NCBI RefSeq assembly: GCF_910592395.1
Contig: NC_088315.1
Location: forward strand, 2,234,501-2,298,500
Length of the DNA stretch: 64,000 nucleotides
From: Lineus longissimus
Taxonomy: Eukaryota; Nemertea; Pilidiophora; Heteronemertea; Lineidae
Direction of reading: 5' to 3'
Shown: in pieces, positions 11,020-22,300 of the stretch
How positions within the stretch are numbered: position 1 is the first letter of the stretch
Layout of the letters: each line of letters begins with the position of its first letter
Translations under genes and position numbers: made by a program
The notes under the pieces: generated by a model
What the model was told of the DNA's origin: nothing
Databases searched by the model: none
The model's input: only the letters and a program-made list of their open reading frames with translations

Positions 11020-14000
11020 CTGAGTCAACAGCAAAATAATTACCAGCGAGTGTCGGAAGGCGGTGCATGATATTGCTACCTTACAAGGTGGCCACAATAA
11101 ACTCAATATATCGCAGTGTGCATAGAATTTTTACGGAATTGCTGCAGAATGGGGAAGTTGAGGGCGGATTAGGCGCAGATAATGAAAGCGTCTGCTATCC
11201 CAAAGTGAAACAAAAGGCACACTGTGTAGTTGTCATGGGTAGATTTGTAGGGTCCTTCAGTATGATGGATAAATTATTGATGAAAGGGGGTGTTTATGAT
11301 GATTGTCTTTGTGTAGGAGAGATATTAGGATCATCAATCTTTCGTTGGGGAAAAGGTTTCAGACAGCCTGGCGAGGGATATTGGATTTGGACCACCAAAG
11401 AATCCCATTATTACCCACTCTAATCAGTCTCATATAAACTGGATCCAACAAGAAATCGAACCAGAACAGGTGGCAGTCATGCGATATTGACATTTGTGCC
11501 ACTTTTTGCCAACCTTTGATGGGTATTACAATGAACCATTAGATTAAAGCATACCATGAACGATCGAAATGCTCACCCATTGGCATTTGAACAAGCTGAT
11601 TATGGTCAGGGAAACAATCAGCGCAAGAACGAGGAACCTTGCCTCGTTCCGTGGTATAGTTCACAAGTTGTGAAGTATAAACATGGACTACAGGACATCA
11701 TTGTCACAACATAAGATTGGAGTTCCATCAGGAACAACACCATTCCAACCAGTTGAATAGATCTGGGATGGTGTGCCAACTCCTTTCTGGGAGAGACCCT
11801 GATAAACGGCAAGATGAGACTGGCATGTAGGCTTGGAGACTGCATCATACGACACTGTTGTCCAGGGCAACCACTAGATACATACAGTGATATCGCCAAA
11901 GCAACAATACACCTGACAAAACAGGAAGCCTGAGGGGGATAACCAACAAATTCAGCTAAGTCAGCCCTCATTAGCATCAAACAAACCAAAAATGAAAATG
12001 GTTGTCGATTTTGAAAATTACTGAAAAAATGGGGTAAGAACCTGCCTTATGAGGTCACACTGAGCAAAAGCAAGTGATTCAGTATTAGACTGAAAACAAT
12101 CAATCAATACATCAATCAAGTAACCTGTGGATCAATATAGAAATCAATCAGAGCGAGAAACTGAACCCTTACCAAATACGTATATACCCGTATAACTATC
12201 ACATCTCTTGGATCTTGGAATATCCGCAACACTATCAAGCACAAATCCTCAATCCATACCAACTGAACTGTGCCACTAGCGCAAGAACTGCACACATCAC
12301 GGTCAAGGCTGCCAAAAACAATGTCTTTATGGTAATTTGTCTTCGATAAAAGATGATGACTCAGCACATAAGGCGCTGGGGATGGCTCAGAATGCTGGTG
12401 TACAGCGTGCATGCATGAGGGAACAGTATTAACCACTCAACAACGAGACACTTGCAGAGAAAATGGCGGAAGAACGATGAGATGAGTTTTTTTTATAATT
12501 TGTGGTTGATTTATGTTGATTCACTCGAATCCGATGCACCCGAGTGTTAGTTGAGATAGCGGGCCATACTAAAATGGTTAACATTCAAATCAGCCTTAGG
12601 AATTACAAATAGGGAGCAAATGACCAAATCAGGTTGTGAGAGACAATGAATTGACGAAGATGGAACAACCAGTTCCTTACATCAAATCACTTCATGAATT
12701 ATTTGACAGTTCACGCAAAACGAAACATATAATACATCCAAGTAAAATGAGACCCAGAAGACCTGACACCACAAGAAATTCAATCACCAGTTCCACGCAC
12801 GCAGGGACGGTGATGTCACATCATAAAAACAGAATAACTGCTCTTAGGAGAATAAGTGCACGCCAGCGAAAGCCATTACTTGAAGCAAGGATAAGACGAG
12901 ATGGAAGGCCAGCTATAGTTTTATTGACCTTGCACATATATATTTTATGTTCCCCGATATCTATATTTTGCTACACTATACCAGGAGAGCTCGCATAACA
13001 GAGAAATCGATAGCAGCAAAGACTATTCGAAGTCTGTCCTGTTTTAATAAGGAAGAAGAAATCCTCAAACATCGGCACAGCGCCAGCAAATCCATTCGCA
13101 TAATTCCCCCGACCGTCTGCTATGCAATATTGATATACCAGAGCAAAGTTCTGATTGCAACATAGAAATTAATGCCAAATTCAGATATTCTCAACCCAAA
13201 ATATATGTGAAATCCATTATTGATGTGTGTGGCATTTCGTGTAGATTTTTTCAGTAATGTTGCCACTTGCCTGAAGTAAATGGGATATGAATACCATCAA
13301 GTATAGATTAGTCCATACTTGATACAATGTAGTGTCATATTTTTAAATATATTTCAACACCTTTTATGTCGCCAATGATTTGCACAAATTTTGGGAAAAC
13401 TAAACAGTAAATTTTCATTTTGCCATGTGGCATATATTTTTCATCTCCAATTCTCAAACAATGATTCCAAACCTGGCAGCACATCAAACTTCACATTCAG
13501 ATATTTTCTACAAAGATTACATTCTGGCGGCATCACAGACACCAAACACATGGTGTGGGATCCTCCACTAATAACACACACTTCCCTCAACATTTTTCTC
13601 TCTCAAGTACTTACAGATAGCATTCTAACTCAAAGTACATATGAAATTTTAATGCACTGCTTTGTCCTGAAATAAGCTTTTAACCAGTTAATATGACGAA
13701 TGAACTAATGGTTTGAAACATTTGAGTTTCTGCTTTTGTTCTGAATAATGAAACATTTGAAATTAAGAGGGATGAGTCCATAAAATAGTTCTCGTTAAAA
13801 TCCTAAGTATTTGGCCTGATATGCAAAACCTTTACCTAATTCTGGCTAAACTCTGAATTGAATTTGAAATTCTATGATTTATTCTACAATTTGTCAAACT
13901 GAGGACGCTTCGGGTGCATTTAATGGTAGTTCAGATTTAATGCTAACTCCTGGCTTGACTGGCTCTGAGAGCAGCTCAGGCTTTCTCTGAAAGTAGGTTT

Positions 14001-15769
14001 GGCTGTGATTTCAAATGCTGCTTAAATGCTGTAGTCAAAGAAAGAAAAGAATGAAAAGTCTAATTATTATTTGTACCGGCCAATTTCTTTGAGTTCTGTG
14101 TATCATCGGTCTTCTAAATGGAAACTGGACATCATAAACGTTTTAACAAATTATCAATTCAATTCAAGGACATAATAGACATCCCTAGGCATAGAAGTTA
14201 CGCAAGTGAATGGACCTACTAAGACGGCCAACTTTGTGACTGTTACTTTCATAGCTTGGGGTAACCAATATTGACCAAAAACGAGAAAAACAGAAACTTT
14301 CAACAAGTCTTGTCGAATGTCAGCTGGTCTGGTGCCATGCCACTCCATTAAAATCAACGGTAACAGTGCTTTAATGAACATAACTGGAATTCTGCCAGAT
14401 TATCTTTCCTACAGAGGTTTTATAGGGATTCACCTCATTCGAGAATGTAATGATCGCCAGTATGCTTGCCAATAGTCGTATCAGAGCAGAAAACCTTTCA
14501 CTGGAAGTAAGCCAAGTCTTTTTACCTTGCAGTTTATCATGATATTTGCACTGACTGGATTCAATTCAAACACCACCAATCTGAGCGGTTTGTTATCAGC
14601 GAGTGCAAGTCATTAGTTGTTTACAGGTTTGGAAATGGTTCACTGAAAAAATGCAGTGTCACGACATAAGTGTTTAGGATATATCAAGAAAGATTAGTCT
14701 TCTTGGTTAAATCAATACAATGTACATTATAAGTGTTGGGAATAGTCTTGTCAATGACTACATGTCATAGCATACAGTCAACTAGACTGTCCAGTGATAA
14801 TGCCAAATTGGTACCAATAGAATTTTTAACATAATATGACATTTTCAACACCTACTTTCGACATTACCCAAAGAAGACCTACGTTTTAGAAGTAAATCAC
14901 AACAACATAATAATAAACCATACATTGATCGAATCTCATCACCTCTCCTATTCTTTCATATCACACCCACATCATGAACTTGGACCTGAAGCCGGAATGA
15001 ACCGTATTTTTACCACAATTACAATATCATCTTGGAAGTTTCAAGAATGCACGCAATTCCAATGGGAGCGTACTGAAACTACTGTGCAAACTCAAGTTTG
15101 TGGGAAAAGAGAGACTAATTAAATTATGTAAAATGATGTATAGTAAATGTTGCAGCCGCATAACAAAAGGTGCACTTGGCATTTGCTCAAGACTCAGGAC
15201 CTGGCTCATACCTAATGATTATTTTATCTGCCAGAAACAGCCACCACTGAAGCCGGCTGGCTCTGCGTTGTATCAATATCTTCTCATACAACAGGTACAC
15301 AGTGTTTCTATCACGGTGAACACTCCCCCACCATAAATAATTTATCAAACCGGCCCGATGTATTCCTGGCCATAGTCCATTCAATGACTCCCAATCTCGG
15401 TACAATGTACGCCAAGTCAATATGTATGTGTACACAGCCAAATGCTGAGTATATTTGAATAATCTGACTATTCTGACAGCTGCAATTTGGCTACCCTTTA
15501 AAACTACCAATGATGTCCACGGACAAGGAATAAGACAAAATACCATCCATCCAATGGTCTTGTAGTGTTTCAATTAAGGCTCAAACCACAAGTTTTAGAA
15601 ACTCTCTACTCAGACTGACAAAGCTGCCCTTATTTGATCAAGCTCTGTAAATAAGTAACTTTTCAAAAATATATATATAGTAATAATTAGTAGACAGGCA
15701 AAGGAGGGTATATATCAGTTTCAATGGTTTCCTGTGCCATTCACTAATTAAAAGTAATGAATAGTTGAG

Positions 15770-15902
15770 CACTGCTGGCTAACTCTCTAGTCTAAGGCAT
15801 ACTCAGTCAGTTACACTGCTGGCTCACTCTCTAGTCTAAGGCATACTCAGTCAGTTACACTGCTGGCTTACTCTCTAGTCTAAGGCATACTCAGTCAGTT
15901 AC
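15770..15902. repeat. Three-copy tandem repeat, 44-bp unit
   Basis: Copies start at 15770, 15814 and 15858, each beginning CACTGCTGGCT and ending TCAGTCAGTTA. They differ only at single positions (aact/cact/tact after GGCT), so the array is young. Confidence 0.9.
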
Positions 15903-17887
15903 AACATTATTACACAATACGTCAATTATAGTCTGACTATTACTAACTATAATAGTATTACTCAATACCTAACCTTTGATGAATGAGGCGAGCCTTGTTA
16001 GTTACACACAGTCAATAAGTCACATGATTGAGCTTCCATCACCAATCTGTTTTAATTTGTGTGTTGATTAATTGCTACCTAGGCCTAATCGAATCAAGTG
16101 AATTCAATAGTATCGTTCTTCTGAGATACTGTCAGATAATGTAACTGAACTGTCTGGGGGGGGGGGGGGGCAAGAATTTCACAGAGGTCTCTACCTTGAT
16201 CCCTTCCTGACCCTTGATTAAGTGGCCCGAGTCAGCTTCTGTATGTGTAAGACAACAGTGTACACGATATACCTATCATCCATACATTGTTATCAATATC
16301 ATATAAACTGTTAGTGTTAGTCATATCTGAATAACACCAACACTCCCATAAAAAGGTTATTGAAATTAAAGGAAAATAACATTGAGACGCAACTAATGAT
16401 ACATACCGAAATGCAAATAATGTCCAAGTTGTAGAGTTATGGGATGAGTACTTAGGCTTGAAATCTGCCTTTTAACGACGGCAAAATATCAATCTCAAAA
16501 TCCGTTCAATGGGGGAATCCCAAACCAATATGGCGTTATTGAAACAGGTGACGTCATAGCGCGAAATCCTCCGACATAAATAGAACGATGAAAGCATCAG
16601 TTACGCAGCGGTCAATTACAACTCTGAACCCCCCATTTCAGGGGTCGACACACTGATGCGACGCCGCATCTGCGTCAGGCTGTAACCTAATTGCCACAAT
16701 GATAGTCAGGCTACAACACAATAATATCGGGAAGGTGGGAGACAGTTGCCAATAAACACAAGAATCTTTCAAACACACAAGACTCAATCTGAATATCGAA
16801 GACATACATTTATTATAACTGTCTTCTCTGTAGCAGGGTCGAGGTGTTGTGTCAGATCTACATTGCACGATTCTGGGATGAGACGGAGAATTCGATCGAC
16901 CATGTTCTTATATTGAGTGTTGACTGGTTCAATATATCAGATCCTACTTGCTGACTTGAGCTGGTAATCTGTGGGTCAGTCTCCGGTGATGTAATGATGA
17001 AGCAAAATACAATTTGTAGTGTCTCCTCCAGGGTTGTGACTGTCTTCGGAGAGTGTATGACTTACAGACGTAAGTTGGTCAATTAGACACATAAAACTCT
17101 CCGATATCATGATCAAGACCCCAGCAGCGTTGCCCCCACCCGCTTGATGAGATGCACTATTAGTGTCTCATTGACTGAAGTCATTTCTGAAGGACACGCC
17201 GGTACGTCCTCCAAGCTGATATGGCCGTACGACAGTCATCTTCTCTGGTGCTGCCATCTGAGCTAAGAAAATGGAACTAGGCAATTACTAAAAATTAAAA
17301 ATATCGCCCGTTTTTAGGGCGGGGGACGATTTACAGCTAAAACCCCTAAACCAGCTCCCTCAGATACGTCATTCATCAAGTCAAAGCAAGCATGAACCTG
17401 GTTTAATCTGTGGTTTATCTTATTAATATACATTAATATACTACCAAACGAGACCCTTATATACTGTGCAAATTCTCTCAGGCATTACATCCATGGTGTT
17501 AACCCACTTGTGTAGGAGTTGTCTATGCTGCCACTCCTTAGTGAGGACAATAACTAGTAGTCTCGGCAGCGATTTTTTTCCCTGAACCTTTCGGGCAGTA
17601 CAGTGTACATTTGTTCACAGGTTCTCAGCCAATCAGAATCCGATAAATCTGAAGAAAGCACCACATTTCAGTCTTGAAAAAACACTTGCACGAAATGATA
17701 AATTTTGACTACTGTATGCAAAACAGCAGGGATGGCTATTCTACTTGTGTCATTTGAACCGATTTTGCTTGTATAGTTTTGTTTGTATTTTATACTGTGT
17801 AGTAGAACTTGCCATTATATCAATAGATATTTCTGTAAAATGATGCTTCAAATAACGCTGTTCTCAGCATATACAGTATCAAAATAT

Positions 17888-17979
17888 ACTGGAGGAAGAC
17901 CATACACATGAGGCAGTATCGAAAGACAAGTCTCATTGCAGAGAAACATATTCATACTGGAGGAAGACCATTCACATGA
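17888..17979 (+). pseudogene. Relic of a C2H2 zinc-finger array
   Basis: Reading from 17914 gives 21 codons ending HIHTGGRPFT and then TGA at 17977. Its fit to a C2H2 finger plus TG-x-[KR]-P linker (S-L-x3-x4-H-TG-x-RPFT) is clear, but the first zinc His is Glu and the Cys after RPFT has become a stop. An upstream partial linker copy (17888-17911, TGGRPYT then TGA) is in a different frame. There is no intact gene; this is probably debris from a zinc-finger gene or a captured fragment. Confidence 0.55.
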
Positions 17980-18164
17980 GACAAGTCTCATTGAATATTC
18001 ATACTCAATATGATATCTGAAGGACTATCCCTTGGATCTTGGAGATGGGCTATTGTTATTGTCCTTTCTGTAGATACCTGTGTTGCAGGCAGCATAAGGG
18101 AAAAGAAACACATTATAAAAATAAAATACACATGTATAAAGTAAAAAGAAAAAGAAAAATGTTG

Positions 18165-18250
18165 TCCACAACCGGATTCGAACTCGCGACCTTTGGATCG
18201 AACACCGTATTCTGCCATTTCTGACGAGCGCTCCACCAACTGCTCTAAAG
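18165..18250 (-). mobile_element. tRNA-derived SINE head (minus strand)
   Basis: On the minus strand there is an A-box-like AGTTGGTGGAGCGC (18243-18227 region) and a strong B-box GAGTTCGAATCC (18172-18190 region). The distance between them is longer than in a normal tRNA and no cloverleaf closes, so this is a tRNA-related retroposon head and not a tRNA gene. A T-rich tract follows the B-box on the minus strand. Confidence 0.55.
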
Positions 18251-19387
18251 TTTCTAAGACTTCTGACGTCATGTATTTGTCAAATTCTGATTGGCTGAAA
18301 CTCCTTGTACAAATGTACACTATAGTGCCCCAAAGGGTCAGGAGAAAATTCGCGGTCGGTCGGCAGCAGTCTGATGCAGCTGACCAATCACAGATGGCGT
18401 GGTGACTCCAAACAGTCAACAGAATTTTGGCAGGCGTTTTCAAAATAACAATGATATGAAGTGAAAAAATACAACTTGGCCTCTAAAAAACAGCCATAGC
18501 AAGCTGATGGATGCTTGACTAAATAGAACGGGTGATTTTAGATCTTGTAATATGACTTTGTCATACATGTACGAACTAACAAAGTCCCAAGTGAAAGTAC
18601 CGGGTAGCACGTGTTGTTGAGACGACCCCCTTTAAACTTCTATCCAATCCACTGCAAGATCAAAACCACGTGACGACAACTTGAGGAATCCCAAGAATTG
18701 TCAAAATCAACAGGTAGAACGATTGACCCCGTAAAAAGTATCAAATATCGTGCCGATTTCCAAACCGAGACCCTTGTTTGTAACGTTATGATAGATAGTG
18801 CTTACGACTTCTAATTTTGGCTAGAGGTGATATTTTTTATGATATATCTATCTGCTGTAGAAGTGGGGAAACCCCTCCCTATTCATACTGTGAGCTACCT
18901 ACTCCACATACTATGACATACATTGTAGTCCATTTTACCAACCATGTATATGCTGACGGGGTTTGTTTGTATTGTAATATCTAATGCTGTTATGGATGAT
19001 TTCGTATGGACTGTATGTGTTGAGACTTTATGTGAATGCTGAGAAGATTATGTCTGGGAACCTATTACTATATTGTATGATTTGCTGGCCAACTCCAGGC
19101 TGGCCAGGCCCAGCCCGGCCAGGCCCAGCCCCTGTGTTAGCTGCACTCTAGGGAACGAGTTTACAATCCCCGATCACACCCCAAAAAAAGGTCATCGGTT
19201 GACTGACCAAGCACCACTGTTCAATGGATTAATAGTTGAATGCGATCAAACTACGTCATTTCCGATCGGGGATTCTAAAGTTTAGCCCACTCTAGTACTG
19301 TATTTTCGATGTTGTTCTTTATAATTAGACTATCACAATCTAAAGCTCTTTTATCATCTTTCTTTTGTATTTCAGCATAAAATCAAA

Positions 19388-22300
19388 ATGGATTCCGAAG
19401 TGGAGAGGACAACGAAATTGGATGATGAACTTGAAAGGACGAAAAAAATGATGTGAGCATGTTTGATTTCTCTATGGTTTTACTGATTATCTCTGTATCT
19501 GACGGCTAAATGCCATGGGCCTACCAATGTTATCTATAGACACATGGGTATGGCGAGGATGCATCAGCTGGGAGTTTTCTCCCACACCTATTTTGTTAAT
19601 GACACAGCGAAATGTTTTTAAGAATACTGTAGAATATAGATTTATTTGATAAGCTGTGAAATGGATATAAAAACAGTATTTAGCTACTGATAACTGACAG
19701 CACACATGTCTTTTTTTTCAGGAGAAGCCAGAACGGAGGTGTGGCTTCAATAAGAGACCAATGGAGTAAAAAGTAAGGAAAGGTTGCGACTTGGAGTTTG
19801 TTTTTTGGATTCTTGATAATCCTTTTGAATAAACTTATGAAGAGCAGATAACGTGTTCATTATGTTATTCATATTGCAATGACAAGATCAGAGTGTCATA
19901 CACAAGGCGAATATTCTCCTGGCAGCATAGGTACTGCAGTTCTCCATTACAAATCTTCTCTGCTGTTTTATATGTGACCCATCACAGCAAAACCAGGCGC
20001 ATGTCGCACAGAAGATGAGCCTAAATGACACCAGGAGATAATGGAAGAAATTGATGTGCTCATATTTCACAATATGCAGACAATAGAGAAATGAACAAAC
20101 AGTCCGTCTCAACCTGCCAAGCTCAGAGCGACATGCGCCTGCTTTTGCTGTGACGGGTCACATATAGGGTTTTTAAAATGATGTAATGATGAGGACATAT
20201 TTTAACTTTTTCTAGAGGGAGTACATCGGATGATGGCGAGACACCTAAACCAAGTGGTACTGGCAGAAGGTAAGATTATCACAGTAGCATTCTCTGGAGA
20301 TCTGTTCAGCACAATGACCATTGGCTGGATTAGTTCAGCAAACCTAATGTTGCAAATCAATTCTATTGAGTCAATCAATTCATTTCATTCTTGCTTTGTT
20401 TTGTTGTTTCAGACCACTTGACGTTAACATTGCGCTGAATGCCAGCTCTGGATCTGTGCGAGATCGTTGGAAAAAGTTAGTATGGATGATACGTCCATCT
20501 GAAGTCGCAATTTTTGCATGTACATGTTATGATTGTGTTCTACGCGTTTTCACATCACTTTGACTTTCCTGCATTGCCTATGGAGAGTCATGTTGAACAC
20601 CAGGGTAAAAGCAACATTTTATGATCTGTAGAGATGATTCCCATGACGTATTGGAGGAAAGTGGTAGCATCAAACACAGAGATGGGTCCTAAGCCGGTGG
20701 CCCAACCATGACATCAGACAGGAGATGTTTCTAGTCAAAATTAGCAACCCAGGTCAAATCACCATGGCAACAAAACAATTGGCAGTTGGCCCGTGCCAGG
20801 CATCATGTATAAAAATGTCTGTAAGTGTTATTTCCTTGTCTTTTAGGATGGCCAACACAAATGAGAGTGAATCAACTGCTGCGCCATCAGAGAAACCGAG
20901 GAGAAAGAAGTAGGTGTTTTGCTGGGCCATTTCAGACAGTGTCAAAAAGAGTTTAATTCACCCTACGGATGATGTAATCTGAAAGTGTTTTACTGGTTTT
21001 TCAAATTAAAATTTGCTACCAACACTGGCGTAAACGACCGTTGGGGTTATCATCAAGGCCTAGATGTCTTCCAAGAACTATTATGAGTGAGGATATTGCT
21101 TCCTTAAAGTCTATGATGGTTCATGCAGGGATATGTGTGAAATTAGTGTTTGATAGGCCTGCTGTTTTATACAGTACATGTATCTCACGTTATGTCAGAC
21201 CTCATTCTAACTGCTCTAAAAAGTTGTTTCTTGTTTTAATTTTTCAGACAGGATGATGATTTTCAGAGTGTTTTGAGGAGGTGGGTATGACTCGGTTGGT
21301 GAGGCCATTGGGGCAAGTTGTCTTTACACATGTACCACATCTGCAATAGTGTTCAGAATTGCAATGAGCGTGATGACAAATTTTATAGTGAAAGCATGCA
21401 CAGGGAATTTCTACCACGGCCATATTTGTCATTTATGCATTGCATAGACAGACTGGGCACACTGAGTTGCCACACATTTGGCTGTAACTGGTCAAGTGCG
21501 CATCATGCATTTTGGCCGTAGCCACATCCTTGTTTTGCTCAGGTCTTATTGATGGTGTTTCTTATATTCTTCACATTTAAACATACGGTACATGTATGTT
21601 CATTCTCTGAATGATATGTCAAATTGTACCAGATCAATGTTTGGTTATGTTGATATTGTTAAATCATTATGTGATTCAGGATCCAACATACTGACGCAGA
21701 TGTACCAAGGTCAGTTTTTGTGATATATTGCGCTTTTAAGTATCGAGGAACTTTTCATATCACTCTCATTTTAAATGTTTCTCTGTGAACTTTATCAAAT
21801 CTGCCTCAAATGAGTCGGTACATCCTGTCCTAGTCTTTCAACCCATTTAAAAATTCACTCCTGCCACATTATTCTTGGTGTTAGGCAGCCTCAAGGCAGT
21901 CTGTTGAAATTTTTAAAGATTGTGGTCGTGGTCTAAGTGAAGTTTTGAATGGATTCAAATGGTTGTACAGGATGTAAAGATTCATATGAGGTAAGTAGGC
22001 TACACTAACTTGCAGTTCCCACTTTGTATATTTTGCTGGCAATACCCCTTTTCTTCTAAGTCATCCAAATCTAAATAAACCATTCTAAAGGTCTGCACTG
22101 AAACTCTCTGAAGTGAGTTCATTCATTCACTTTGGTTTGTGGTCGGAATTTAAAAATTGTGACTTTCAATCACTAGTCGAGGGGACTAGATCAAAAGATT
22201 CTGGAACATTGAGAATTTCAGAAGTTCCTCATCTGATAGTTTCGGTGCATATTCTTTTATGCCATTTAATTTATCAACTCATATATATTCATTATCTACA

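Larger units (their letters stand above)
11020..19375. other. Gene-poor interval holding repeats and probable 5' regions
   Basis: Apart from the repeats listed separately I see no supported coding exon. 5' UTR exons and promoters for the minus-strand Cys-rich/LNX genes and for the plus-strand troponin-like gene should lie here, since the troponin ATG exon begins with an acceptor at 19375. They cannot be located from sequence alone. Confidence 0.45.

Noticed and set aside
11618-11989. 123-codon minus-strand frame
   Set aside because: Likely a shadow of the possible Cys-rich exon in another frame; no good splice structure of its own.
12636-12998. 120-codon plus-strand frame
   Set aside because: Lys/Arg/Ser-rich low-information sequence with no neighbours, splice partners or domain.
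17988-18443. 151-codon minus-strand frame
   Set aside because: It runs through the tRNA-derived SINE head and its T-rich tract; coding appearance is accidental.
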